A stretch of DNA of 64,000 nucleotides from assembly GCF_900172355.1 (NCBI RefSeq), contig NZ_FWFZ01000011.1:62001-126000 (forward strand). Reading direction: 5' to 3'. This stretch comes from Roseisalinus antarcticus. Its GTDB lineage: Bacteria > Pseudomonadota > Alphaproteobacteria > Rhodobacterales > Rhodobacteraceae. The position numbers and the translations under genes are program-made. Shown piece by piece: positions 29,682 to 40,526 of this stretch. Below the pieces are notes generated by a model. That model did not search any database. It saw nothing but the letters and a program-made list of their open reading frames with translations, and had not been told where the DNA came from. How positions within the stretch are numbered: the stretch's first letter is position 1; the number at the start of each line of letters is the position of its first letter.

Positions 29682-30098
29682 CTAGCGGCGGCGGTAACGG
29701 GTGCGGCTGAGATAGTCCTTGGCCGGGCCCTTGACGCGCCAGGCCGCCTCCCATGCGCTCGGCAGATCGAAGCGATAGGTGACATCGTAGCGGTCGGGCG
29801 GGCAATCGTGCCGGCTCTTGGCGCGTCCGGCCTGCACGAGGTCGAACCGGTGGAAGAAGCGGCCGTCGGCATAAAAGACGTCGATCGCCGGCCCGAAAGC
29901 CCGCCAGAGATAGCGCCGCGAGGCCGTGAGCCCGCCCCACTTCGCCTCGGTCCAGCGCCCCGATTCCTCGAGCGCGAGCCCCTCGGCGTCGCGGCGAAAG
30001 GTCGCCTCCCCCTCGAAGGCCAGCCGGGACCGGTCGCGGAAATCCTGCACCTGGCGCGACAGCGCCCACCGCCCCTCGAATTGCATCAAGCCGTCCAT
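29682..30098 (-). CDS. DUF6314 family protein
   Basis: A 138-residue protein of a lineage-restricted family of unknown function: FEGRWALSRQVQDF at the start, FEGEATFRRDAEGL, RRYLWRAFGPAIDVFYADGRFFHRFDL, then DRYDVTYRFDLP. The predicted fold is a beta-rich lipocalin-like barrel. No catalytic residues are evident. It lies upstream of bioY on the same strand (73-base gap) and is divergent from purB. Confidence 0.82.
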   Translation of the reverse strand: MDGLMQFEGRWALSRQVQDFRDRSRLAFEGEATFRRDAEGLALEESGRWTEAKWGGLTASRRYLWRAFGPAIDVFYADGRFFHRFDLVQAGRAKSRHDCPPDRYDVTYRFDLPSAWEAAWRVKGPAKDYLSRTRYRRR

Positions 30099-30230
30099 CC
30101 CGTCCCGTTACCCCGGCGCGGGTGATGGCGCAAACGGACAGCGATCCGGTTCCGGACGCATGTCCGGCCGTCTTGTGGCCCGCCCCGCCCAAGGCTAGGA
30201 CATCGGCGACCCGACCAGAGAGGCCCAGCC

Positions 30231-31541
30231 ATGATCCCCCGCTATTCCCGTCCCGAGATGACCGAGATCTGGGAGCCCGCGACGAAGTTCCGCATCTGGT
30301 TCGAGATCGAGGCCCATGCCTGCGACGCCATGGCCGAGCTTGGCGTGATCCCCAAGGAAAACGCGGCCGCCGTCTGGAAGGCGCAGGACGTCAGCTTCGA
30401 TGTCGACCGCATCGACGCCATCGAGGCCGTGACCAAGCATGACGTCATCGCCTTCCTGACCCATCTCGCCGAGATCGTCGGCGCGAACGAAGCGCGTTTT
30501 GTCCATCAGGGCATGACCTCGTCGGATGTTCTGGACACCACGCTGAACATCCAGCTCTGCCGCGCCGCCGACATCCTGCTTGCGGACATGGACCGGTTGC
30601 TGGCCGCGCTGAAGGCTCGGGCGCTGGAGCACAAGGACACGGTGCGAATCGGCCGCTCCCATGGGATCCATGCGGAACCGACCACCATGGGCCTCACGTT
30701 CGCGCGGTTCTACGCCGAGATGGACCGCAACCGGAATCGCCTGGAAAAGGCCCGCTGGGAGGTCGCGACCGGCGCGATCTCGGGCGCGGTCGGCACCTTC
30801 GCCAATATCGACCCGGCCGTGGAAGAGCATGTCTGCGCCCAGCTCGGCCTGCGGCCGGAGCCGATCTCGACCCAGGTCATCCCCCGCGACCGGCACGCGA
30901 TGTTCTTCGCCACGCTGGGTGTCGTCGCCTCCTCGATCGAGAACATCGCCACCGAGATCCGCCACATGCAGCGCACCGAGGTGCTGGAGGCCGAGGAGTT
31001 CTTCTCGGCCGGGCAAAAGGGCTCTTCGGCGATGCCGCACAAGCGCAACCCGGTGCTGACCGAGAACCTCACAGGTCTTGCGCGGCTCGTGCGGTCGGCG
31101 GTGGTGCCGGCGCTCGAGAACGTGGCCCTCTGGCACGAGCGCGACATCTCGCACAGTTCGGTGGAGCGCGGGATCGGCCCGGATGCCACCATCCATCTGG
31201 ATTTCGCCCTGACCCGTCTGGCCGGCGTCGTCGAAAAGCTGGTGATCTACCCCGAGACCATGCTCGCCAACATGAACAAGTTCCGCGGGCTGGTGATGTC
31301 GCAGCGCGTGCTTCTGGCGCTGACCCAGGCCGGTGTCAGCCGCGAGGACTCCTACCGGCTGGTGCAGCGCAACGCGATGAAGGTCTGGGAAGAGGGCAAG
31401 GATTTCCGCACCGAGCTTCTGGCCGATGCCGAGGTTCGCGCCGCCCTGTCGGAGGACGAGATCAACGAGAAGTTCGATCTGGGCTACCACACCAAGCATG
31501 TGGATACGATCTTTGCGCGGGTCTTTGGTCAGCCGGCCTGA
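30231..31541 (+). CDS. purB: Adenylosuccinate lyase
   Basis: A 436-residue lyase acting twice in purine synthesis (SAICAR to AICAR, and adenylosuccinate to AMP). The fumarase-superfamily signature GSSAMPHKRNP is intact. VHQGMTSSDVLDT and GRSHGIHAEPTT supply further active-site residues. It begins MIPRYSRPEM, as in relatives, and ends with the usual DLGYHTKHVDTIF. Transcribed alone, converging on luxI. Confidence 0.97.
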   Translation: MIPRYSRPEMTEIWEPATKFRIWFEIEAHACDAMAELGVIPKENAAAVWKAQDVSFDVDRIDAIEAVTKHDVIAFLTHLAEIVGANEARFVHQGMTSSDVLDTTLNIQLCRAADILLADMDRLLAALKARALEHKDTVRIGRSHGIHAEPTTMGLTFARFYAEMDRNRNRLEKARWEVATGAISGAVGTFANIDPAVEEHVCAQLGLRPEPISTQVIPRDRHAMFFATLGVVASSIENIATEIRHMQRTEVLEAEEFFSAGQKGSSAMPHKRNPVLTENLTGLARLVRSAVVPALENVALWHERDISHSSVERGIGPDATIHLDFALTRLAGVVEKLVIYPETMLANMNKFRGLVMSQRVLLALTQAGVSREDSYRLVQRNAMKVWEEGKDFRTELLADAEVRAALSEDEINEKFDLGYHTKHVDTIFARVFGQPA

Positions 31542-31558
31542 GGCGGGCTGAAGCGATG

Positions 31559-31587
31559 AAGGGCCGTCGGGCAGCTTGACGGCCCTT
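31559..31587. terminator. Hairpin between purB and luxI
   Basis: AAGGGCCGTC pairs with GACGGCCCTT around a 9-base loop, between two convergent genes. The following T tract is weak in both directions, so it may act as a shared pause or mRNA 3' end. Confidence 0.6.
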
Positions 31588-31607
31588 CCGATGTTTGCAT
31601 CCGGTCC

Positions 31608-32285
31608 TCAGGTCGAGGCGGCGTGAAGCAGACGGGGCTGCATCTGGCGCACCGGACCGGCGGCCTGCGGCACCACATTCGGGGCAACCCGGCGATCGAG
31701 GCGCACGGCGGGGATCTTCATCACGGCGTATTTGTGACCGTCGTCGGCGTTGACATAGGGCCTGGACATCAGGCTCGCGTCGAAGCCGAGCGATTTCAGC
31801 GCCCGCAGCAGCCAGAGGTTGGACAGCGACATCAATTCGGTCGCGCCCTGCTCTTCGGCCACGTCGACCAGGCCACGACAGATCAGGTCGAGGCAGTCGA
31901 TCCTGGCCTTCATACCCCTCATATCCGGTGAGATGACAAGCCGGGTGCATTCCCACATGCTTTTCGAGACGATCTGGCCGTTCAGCAAGTCGGCGGGAAT
32001 TCCCGAGATCTGGCCAGCCTGGGCGTCGCGCAGCATGTATGTGGTCTCTCCCCACCGTGCCGTGGTGGGCAGCGCCCGAGCCCCGGCGAGGACCTGGCCC
32101 TCGTCACCGATCACGAGCGAGTAGCGTGCCTTCGGGTTGTCATACTGGTCCATCTCGACCTGGTCGTCGTGGGGAATCGCCCACCCCAGGCTGTCGACGA
32201 AGAAGCGCTTCCGCAGCGCGAGGTACTCATAGTAGGCGTTCCCGTATTCGTGGAGGTCGCGCAGTCCAAATGTAACGTAATGCAT
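31608..32285 (-). CDS. Acyl-homoserine-lactone synthase, LuxI family
   Basis: A 225-residue autoinducer synthase making N-acyl homoserine lactones from acyl-ACP and S-adenosylmethionine. Invariant residues fall at canonical places: R25, F29, W35, D46, D49, R70, and Glu/Arg in MWECTRLVIS. The start MHYVTFGLRD follows AAGGGAA. The C-terminal 20 residues are Pro/Arg-rich and beyond the core. Acyl chain length cannot be read from sequence. The cognate luxR lies upstream on the same strand. A candidate operator lies 80 bases before the start. Confidence 0.95.
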   Translation of the reverse strand: MHYVTFGLRDLHEYGNAYYEYLALRKRFFVDSLGWAIPHDDQVEMDQYDNPKARYSLVIGDEGQVLAGARALPTTARWGETTYMLRDAQAGQISGIPADLLNGQIVSKSMWECTRLVISPDMRGMKARIDCLDLICRGLVDVAEEQGATELMSLSNLWLLRALKSLGFDASLMSRPYVNADDGHKYAVMKIPAVRLDRRVAPNVVPQAAGPVRQMQPRLLHAAST

Positions 32286-32364
32286 CGTGTTCCCTTCGAC
32301 GCCCGAGGGCGCCGTCCCATCTCTTTTCAGTTTCTGCTTTCGGAACAATTGCCCCAGCAACGCG

Positions 32365-32372
32365 ACAATTGT
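32365..32372 (-). promoter_or_regulatory. Candidate lux-type operator upstream of luxI
   Basis: ACAATTGT, within an imperfect longer dyad (GCGACAATTGTTGTG), lies 80 bases upstream of luxI in the 257-base luxR-luxI gap. The position suits activation by the adjacent LuxR. The gap otherwise holds only AT-rich promoter-like DNA. Confidence 0.35.
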
Positions 32373-32542
32373 TGTGCTCAAACTCGCCTGAAACCCCTAA
32401 TGAAGCGTTAACCGTTAAGACGTTGTGAAGGTTTTTCTGTGTCACTGAAGGGATGGGCGCGAAAAAAGTGATTCTCCGTGGCCCCGAAAGGGCACGGTCG
32501 GCAGGTCGGAACGGGGCGGAATGGCCGCGGCGGCGGCGGTGG

Positions 32543-33157
32543 TCAGATCAGGCCGTAATCGGCGGCGAGCGCCGCCGCATGGGCGCCGGTCTGGGCGCCG
32601 AGTTTTTTCTTGGCGTTCTTCAGGCGCTGCTTCACCGCCCCTTCAGAAACGCCGAGCTCATGGGCGATCTGCTTGAGGCGGAGGCCGTCCTTGACCATGC
32701 GGAGCGCCTCGATCTCGGCGTTGGTGATGTTGCGCGGCGGTGCCTTCTCATGGTGACGTCGGGTCACGTAGGCGGTCAGCAGGCGGATCTCCGGCTCGGT
32801 GAACTCCCGGTCGGCACGCGCGAAGCTGCCGAAAGAGCGCTGACCCTCTGGATTGTTGTCGAAGACGCTGACCGCGAGGCCGAACCGCAGGCCGAAGGTT
32901 CGGGCCTGGGCGAGGACGCGATTGTGATCCTCCAGGTCGATATCCGACCAGCGCACCGCGCCGACGTTGGCATAGATCCAGCGGATCACGGGATCGCTCA
33001 ACATGAACCTTTGCGTGGTATAATGTTCCACCCAGTCCGGCGGCAGATTGTTGATTTCTTCCATGGGGAAAGCAAAGCCGAGACGGAGCGCCAGGTAATG
33101 GCCCACCGGAGCGACGACCTTAACGTCATCAATGCCGATCTGTTTGCTCACATCCAT
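32543..33157 (-). CDS. LuxR-family quorum-sensing regulator
   Basis: A 204-residue regulator. The autoinducer-binding domain keeps the conserved pocket residues W42, Y46, D55 and P56 (LSDPV), and Trp in VRWSDI. The C-terminal LuxR-type helix-turn-helix runs from about residue 140 (ITNAEIEALRMVKDGLRLKQ, then IAHELGVSEGAVKQRLKNAKKKLG). The start ATG at 33157 was preferred to a TTG four codons upstream. It is the probable receptor for the adjacent LuxI product. It is divergent from the truncated homolog. Confidence 0.94.
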   Translation of the reverse strand: MDVSKQIGIDDVKVVAPVGHYLALRLGFAFPMEEINNLPPDWVEHYTTQRFMLSDPVIRWIYANVGAVRWSDIDLEDHNRVLAQARTFGLRFGLAVSVFDNNPEGQRSFGSFARADREFTEPEIRLLTAYVTRRHHEKAPPRNITNAEIEALRMVKDGLRLKQIAHELGVSEGAVKQRLKNAKKKLGAQTGAHAAALAADYGLI

Positions 33158-33241
33158 CTCTTTTGGCAAGTTTCAGACTGTTTTTACTTTTCTGCCACTG
33201 GGACGCGGAAGTATGATTGGCTGGGGGCGCTGCCGTAAGAT

Positions 33242-33257
33242 ATGGCAATATTGCCAT
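33242..33257. promoter_or_regulatory. Perfect 16-bp palindrome in luxR divergent promoter
   Basis: ATGGCAATATTGCCAT is a perfect palindrome 85 bases upstream of luxR and 28 bases before the truncated homolog, with a further TGGCAA half-site at 33261. Its place suits a LuxR operator that could activate one gene and cover the promoter of the other. Confidence 0.55.
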
Positions 33258-33285
33258 CTCTGGCAACACCATAGGAGTTTCTGAC

Positions 33286-33798
33286 TTGCCCAGTGAGTTG
33301 TCTATCATGATCGAGCAGGATCTTGCGCGTCTCGAGTCCGTCAGCCCGTCGGGTTTTGCACTGGCGTTCCATATTCGCTTCACCACGCCTGCCTTTCTGT
33401 TCCAGACCTACGACCGGGCCTGGCTGGATATCTACTCCCAGGAAGGCCTGGTCATGAGCGATCCGATCGTGGGATTCGGCTTCTCTCATGACGGCACCGG
33501 CTGGGTCCGATGGTCGGATCTTGCGGACAGCGATCCGGCCGGAGTCCTTGCCCGCAGTGCCGAGTACGGTTTGCGCTTTGGCGTGGCCGTTGTCATCGAC
33601 GATGGCGGCAGTCGGTCCGTGGCCGGACATGCCCGACACGATCGGGAATATACTGACGACGAAATTGGGCAAATTGTTGAAATTGTCACGCGGTTGCACA
33701 GAAATACGCAAAGCGACCAGGATCTGTCCAGTGACGCGCTCGCCGAACTGAAGCGGATGTCCGTGATTCTGACCCATCCGGACCGCAAATCCGATTGA
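33286..33798 (+). CDS. LuxR-like protein lacking the DNA-binding domain
   Basis: A 170-residue protein clearly related to the adjacent LuxR over the whole autoinducer-binding domain. W46, Y50, D59-P60 and the RWSDL Trp are kept, as are LRFGVAV and ARHDREYTDDEI. It then has DLSSDALAELKRMS, which lines up with the first helix of the LuxR helix-turn-helix, and stops. No remnant of the rest is readable downstream, so truncation is clean. The TTG start is backed by AGGAG with 8-base spacing. ATG at 33307 is the alternative. It may bind signal and block LuxR by heterodimer formation, as TrlR does to TraR. Confidence 0.85.
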   Translation: MPSELSIMIEQDLARLESVSPSGFALAFHIRFTTPAFLFQTYDRAWLDIYSQEGLVMSDPIVGFGFSHDGTGWVRWSDLADSDPAGVLARSAEYGLRFGVAVVIDDGGSRSVAGHARHDREYTDDEIGQIVEIVTRLHRNTQSDQDLSSDALAELKRMSVILTHPDRKSD

Positions 33799-33849
33799 CG
33801 TTGGGTCACCCTGCGCTACCCTCTTCGCATTCATATGGAGGAAATGACC

Positions 33850-34005
33850 ATGAAGACCGCACTGACCGTCCTCATTCTCACGCTCCTGCCCGGCCTGGCG
33901 GCCGCGCAATGCTTCGGCGATCATTCGCAACAGGCGATGAGCTGCGCCGACGGCATGCAATACGACGCCGAGGCCGGAACCTGCACGCCAATCGTCACCG
34001 GCTGA
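33850..34005 (+). CDS. Small secreted Cys-containing protein
   Basis: A 51-residue protein: signal peptide (MKTALTVLILTLLPGLAAAQ), then about 31 residues with three Cys (CFGDHSQQAMSCADGMQYD, and a final GTCTPIV). The start has GGAGG at 8-base spacing, while an ATG two codons earlier is too close to it. Similar tiny proteins occur in other Rhodobacteraceae, as I recall, and are often mis-named after the neighbouring purB. Function unknown. Confidence 0.8.
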   Translation: MKTALTVLILTLLPGLAAAQCFGDHSQQAMSCADGMQYDAEAGTCTPIVTG

Positions 34006-34081
34006 AGGGAAACGCCCTGCATCTAACGGTTTCTTCACGCCTTTCCGTCTAACTGCACCGGCAGCTTGGTCGAAGGTGGCG

Positions 34082-35137
34082 ATGCCGATGCAGTTGGTTG
34101 AAGGGACAGGGGCGACTCCTCCGTCCGCGTCAGACATACGGCGGCGCAAGGCCGCCATAATCGTTCAGATCGCGTTGTCCAAAGGGCAACGTCTGCCTCT
34201 CGAACGACTCCCCGAATCATCCCAGATCGCGCTGACCCGCGAGATTTCGCGCCTGCGCATGGTTGATCGCGAAACACTGGAGCAGGTGGCCGAGGAATTC
34301 TCGGGCCTCCTGTCCCAGGTCGCGTTGTCCGCGCCCCCGAACATGGATGCGGTGCTGGAAATGCTGGACGGCCACATCAGCCCGACCGCCGCCGCCGTCC
34401 TGCGCGAGGAGAATGCCCGCCTCTCGGGCGCCGACCCCTGGCCCCGCGTTCTCGTGCTCTCGGCCGAGGAACTGCGCCCGATCATGGAGACGGAAAGCAC
34501 CGAGGTCTGCGCAGTGGTGCTATCGAAGCTTCCCGTGTCCAAGGCCGCCAAACTCCTGGGCCTGTTGCCGGGCGAGCGGGCGCGGCGGATCACCTACGCG
34601 GTCTCCCGGACCCAGTCGGTGACGCCGGCGGCTGTGCACCGGATCGGGTCGGCGCTGGCCGAAACCTATGGCCGGGCCGCTCCGACCGCTTTTCCCGAAA
34701 AGGCCGGGCGGCGCCTGGGCGAGATCCTCAATTCCAGCCAGGCCGCGACCCGGGACGAGGTCCTCGAATCGCTCGAGCAGGAGGATCCGCAATTTGCCGA
34801 GGAGGTCCGCAAGGCGATCTTCACCTTCGCCGACCTGCCCAACCGGATCCACAAGGAAGACGTGGCCAAGATCATCCGGGTGGTGGACGGGGTCGATCTG
34901 ACTGCGGCGCTTTCCTCGGCCATGGCCGCCGGCGGGGATGAGCAGCTCGCCGCCGATTATGTCCTGGACCACATCTCCCAGCGGATGGCGTCCCAGCTCC
35001 GCGACGAGATCGAAGAGCGCGGCCGGGTCAAGAACTCCGTGGCCGAGGCCGCCAAGAGCCGCATGATCGCCGCCATCCGGGAGGCCGCGGACAGCGGGGA
35101 ATTCTCACTCCTGTCCGACGACGACGAGGAGGACTGA
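34082..35137 (+). CDS. fliG: Flagellar motor switch protein FliG, divergent
   Basis: A 351-residue FliG, the rotor protein that receives torque from the stator. The C-terminal torque domain is recognisable (ISQRMASQLRDEIEERGRVK, then the AAIREAADSGEF end). The N-terminal domain is also helical. In the middle domain the normally conserved EHPQ motif reads ESTE. A Ser/Asp/Glu tail closes the protein. No other flagellar gene lies in the window. The start has an AAGG motif just upstream. It follows the quorum-sensing locus on the plus strand. Confidence 0.88.
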   Translation: MPMQLVEGTGATPPSASDIRRRKAAIIVQIALSKGQRLPLERLPESSQIALTREISRLRMVDRETLEQVAEEFSGLLSQVALSAPPNMDAVLEMLDGHISPTAAAVLREENARLSGADPWPRVLVLSAEELRPIMETESTEVCAVVLSKLPVSKAAKLLGLLPGERARRITYAVSRTQSVTPAAVHRIGSALAETYGRAAPTAFPEKAGRRLGEILNSSQAATRDEVLESLEQEDPQFAEEVRKAIFTFADLPNRIHKEDVAKIIRVVDGVDLTAALSSAMAAGGDEQLAADYVLDHISQRMASQLRDEIEERGRVKNSVAEAAKSRMIAAIREAADSGEFSLLSDDDEED

Positions 35138-35789
35138 CACCGCGGCCCACGGCGGGTGCGCGGGGGTCGGCAATCCTTGCCGGTGCCGTGGACATGGGCC
35201 AGGCCGGTCCGCCAGGAACGCCGCAGGCGGAGCGGCGGCACAGGCACCGCAGGCAAGGCCCCGGCGTCCGGGCGGTTCGCGGGGGCTCAAGCACCAGGCC
35301 GGGCGCGATGCCGGAATCGCGCCTCGACACCCGTTGGACATGGCACGACGCCCTTCTCAAGGGCCCGCTTCTCGGCACCGGCACACCACCCAGCGAAGAC
35401 GGTGCGATCCGCCTTGGACGACGTGCGAGGCCCCGCCGGTTGGGCCCTGCTCGGCGCTCCTTTCGATCAAGAAGCGCCAACCGGCCAGTGCCGGCCCGCG
35501 TCTTGCGACTGAACGGCGCCAACCGGGCAGATGGAACGGCCGCGACCGCAGCAGGTGCGCCAGCGCTCCCGAGGCCATCGGCAGCTCCCCGGCTCCGCAT
35601 GACAACGCGAAACGGCGCTCGGCACCGGACAGAGGCGCTCACGATTCCGACCGTTTGCCCCCGTCGGCGGATCGTACGGGCCAGCCGAAACCCCAACAGG
35701 CCTGCACACCTTCGGACCCGGGAACGCGGGCCGGGACCGGCGCCCTCCGCTCTCTGGTCAAGTCGCGGGGGCTTGGCTATGCCGGTGCC
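35138..35789. other. 652-base gap without a supported gene
   Basis: GC-rich DNA between fliG and the acyltransferase. Several open frames cross it on both strands, but they are Arg/Pro/Gly-rich and match no family I recognise. No tRNA, terminator or clear promoter was found. It may contain decayed sequence. Confidence 0.6.
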
Positions 35790-36713
35790 ATGATGCCGCC
35801 CCGCCCTTCCCTGCCGAAACGCCTGCTGGACAGACTGCGCTACATGGCCTTCCGCGCCTTGCTGGCGGGGCTCTCCGTGCTGCCGTTTTCCCCGCGTGTG
35901 CGGGCGTTTGGCTGGCTCACGGTGCATGTGATCGCGCCGCTGGCCGGGTATCGCCGGCGGGTCCGGCGCAATCTCTCCATGGTCTGGCCGGACATGGGCG
36001 GGGCCGAACGGCAGGCGCTCACCAGCCGGACGCTCGACAATTTCGGCCGAACGGTGATGGAGAACTTCTGCCACGCGGATCTTGGCCGTCACCTTCAGGG
36101 CACCGCGCTCGAGGGCGACGGCCTCGCCACGCTCGAGAAGGCAAGGCGCGACAAGCGCCCGGTGCTCTTCGTCTCGGCGCATTTCGGCAATCACGAGGTG
36201 CCCCGCCATCTGCTCGCCGCACAGGGCGACCGGATCGGCGGCATCTACCGGCCGTTCACGAATCCGCATTTCGACGACCATTACCGGCGGACGCTGGCCT
36301 CGGTCGGGGGCACGGTCTTTGTCCAGGGGCGCGAGGGCACGGTCGGCTTCGCCCGGTATCTGCAGGGCGGCGGCTGGGGGATCCTGTTCTACGACCTGCA
36401 CCAGCCCCGCGGCGATGTCCTTGATTTCATGGGCCTGCCCGCCCGCACCGCGACCTCCGCGGCGAAGCTCGCGCTGAAATACGACGCCGCGCTGGTGCCC
36501 TGGTTCGGGATCCGCCAGCCCGACGGGCTCCGCTTCCGCGCGATCATCGAGGCGCCGATCCCGCCGGACGACCCGGTGACCATGACCCGCGTCCTGCACG
36601 CGCGGCTGGAGGCGCGAATCGCTGATCATCCCGAGCAATGGATGTGGGTGCACCGCCGCTGGAAGAGCCATGAAAAGGCGTTGCGGACGGGCGTGCCGTT
36701 GCTGCGCGACTAG
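35790..36713 (+). CDS. LpxL/HtrB-type lysophospholipid acyltransferase
   Basis: A 307-residue membrane acyltransferase of the lipid A late-acyltransferase family. The catalytic HX4E motif is SAHFGNHE. An N-terminal hydrophobic helix (FRALLAGLSVLPF) anchors it, and PEQWMWVHRRWKS is the conserved end block. It probably transfers an acyl chain to lipid A or another lipid. The open frame extends 150 codons upstream but that part is low-complexity, so MMPPRPSLPK was chosen. Its stop shares CTAG with the convergent DUF1223 gene. Confidence 0.9.
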   Translation: MMPPRPSLPKRLLDRLRYMAFRALLAGLSVLPFSPRVRAFGWLTVHVIAPLAGYRRRVRRNLSMVWPDMGGAERQALTSRTLDNFGRTVMENFCHADLGRHLQGTALEGDGLATLEKARRDKRPVLFVSAHFGNHEVPRHLLAAQGDRIGGIYRPFTNPHFDDHYRRTLASVGGTVFVQGREGTVGFARYLQGGGWGILFYDLHQPRGDVLDFMGLPARTATSAAKLALKYDAALVPWFGIRQPDGLRFRAIIEAPIPPDDPVTMTRVLHARLEARIADHPEQWMWVHRRWKSHEKALRTGVPLLRD

Positions 36714-37402
36714 TCCAGCGCGGCGGCGGCCAGGATCGCGCCGTGGCCCTCGCGCTGGACGATCACCGCCAGCGGCTGGTCGCCGCGCGGCACGGTCAGC
36801 GAGAAGGTCCCCTGCCCGTCCCATTCGCCGACGACCTCCCAGGAGGTGACCACGTTGGCATAGACCAGCGTCCGCCCGGCATTCTCGCCCCGGTCGATCT
36901 CGACCGTACGCTCGGGCAGGTAGCGGACCAGCTGCACGATGCAATCGGCCCAGTCGCCTTCACCCTCGGCGGTGATCTCGACCTCGTCGCCGGTTGCCCG
37001 CAGACCCAGCGACACGCTGCGGGCCACCTCGGAATGGGCGCGGAGCAGATCGGCCACCTGCATCGGCCGGGTGCCCACGACCGGATCGACGCCACCGATG
37101 ATCATCTGGGGGGTATAGACCATGCGCTCGCCCGCCGCGCGGGCATAGGCCTTCTGCCGCTCGGTGAAGGCGGGGCTCGCAAAGATGTCGGCCCAGCCGA
37201 TGTAATCCCAGTAATCCACGTGCAGGGCCAGGGCGATCACGTCGTCGCGCTGCGCCAGGTCGCGCAGCATCGCATCCGCCGGCGGGCACGAGGAGCAGCC
37301 CTGCGACGTGAACAATTCCACGACCACCTTCGGCGTGTCGGCCAGCGCAGCACCGGCCCCCAGAGCAAGGCTCAGAACGGCCGCAGAAAGCGCATGTCGC
37401 AT
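36710..37402 (-). CDS. Secreted DUF1223 protein, thioredoxin-like
   Basis: A 230-residue exported protein (signal peptide ends at ALADT). VELFTSQGCSSCPPAD carries a CxxC in thioredoxin-like context, and HVDYWDYIGWADIFASPAFTERQ is a DUF1223 hallmark. The function of the family is not settled, and a periplasmic redox role is plausible. It is divergent from acnA and shares its 230-base upstream region, and it converges with overlap on the acyltransferase gene. Confidence 0.9.
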   Translation of the reverse strand: MRHALSAAVLSLALGAGAALADTPKVVVELFTSQGCSSCPPADAMLRDLAQRDDVIALALHVDYWDYIGWADIFASPAFTERQKAYARAAGERMVYTPQMIIGGVDPVVGTRPMQVADLLRAHSEVARSVSLGLRATGDEVEITAEGEGDWADCIVQLVRYLPERTVEIDRGENAGRTLVYANVVTSWEVVGEWDGQGTFSLTVPRGDQPLAVIVQREGHGAILAAAALD

Positions 37403-37534
37403 GACATCCTCGTTTGTTGCTTGCCAATCGATCTATCTCACTGCCGCGACGCCCGCCAATCAAGGATGCGGGAGAAGATGTGACAGCGGCGCAATTATCA
37501 CGCATTGTGCCACGGACGGCGCGGCCAATCGCCG

Positions 37535-37548
37535 CTTTGTGCACAAAG
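37535..37548. promoter_or_regulatory. Perfect 14-bp palindrome upstream of acnA
   Basis: CTTTGTGCACAAAG lies 85 bases before acnA, followed at once by GTATACAAT, a good -10-like element. It is placed to overlap the promoter, as a repressor site would. The regulator is unknown. Confidence 0.45.
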
Positions 37549-37632
37549 GTATACAATTGCCCCTTGCGCCCCCATCACGGCTTTGGCAAAGGGGCTGCAA
37601 CGGTTCCGAAACAGGTCAGTCGGAGGTTCTCC

Positions 37633-40383
<2,751 letters not shown>

Positions 40384-40444
40384 CCGCGATGGCGGAGGCC
40401 TTTGACGGCCCCGCCGCCCCCGGTCGAGAGCTGCGCCTCCGGCG

Positions 40445-40466
40445 GGAGTTTTTCGGCCAAGATGAA
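40445..40466 (-). repeat. Interspersed intergenic repeat, copy 2
   Basis: Exact inverted copy of the 22-base element at 15118-15139. Here it is preceded by GCCTCCGGCGGGAG and lies directly before a terminator hairpin. From memory, similar GCCTCCGGCGGGAG-type stretches are frequent in Rhodobacteraceae intergenic DNA. Confidence 0.7.
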
Positions 40467-40471
40467 TGAGA

Positions 40472-40505
40472 AAGGCGCCCCTCCGGTGATGGTGGGGCGC
40501 CTTTT
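40472..40505. terminator. Bidirectional terminator between acnA and cytochrome c
   Basis: AAGGCGCCCC pairs with GGGGCGCCTT around a 12-base loop. TTTT follows on the plus strand and TTT on the minus strand. It can end acnA and the long yajC-to-cytochrome run. Confidence 0.85.
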
Positions 40506-40526
40506 GCGTTGTTCCTCGTGTTGCCT

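Noticed and set aside
32400-32430. TTAACCGTTAAG before luxI as a CtrA site.
   Set aside because: The two TTAA halves are 3 bases apart. The CtrA full site needs a 7-base spacer.
35334-35789. N-terminal extension of the acyltransferase by about 150 residues.
   Set aside because: The added part is Arg/Pro/Ser-rich low-complexity sequence with no match to the family. The family N-terminus begins near 35790.
35188-35793. Open frame of 201 codons in the fliG-acyltransferase gap.
   Set aside because: Arginine- and proline-rich, no domain, no convincing ribosome-binding site. It overlaps the start of a real gene in another frame.
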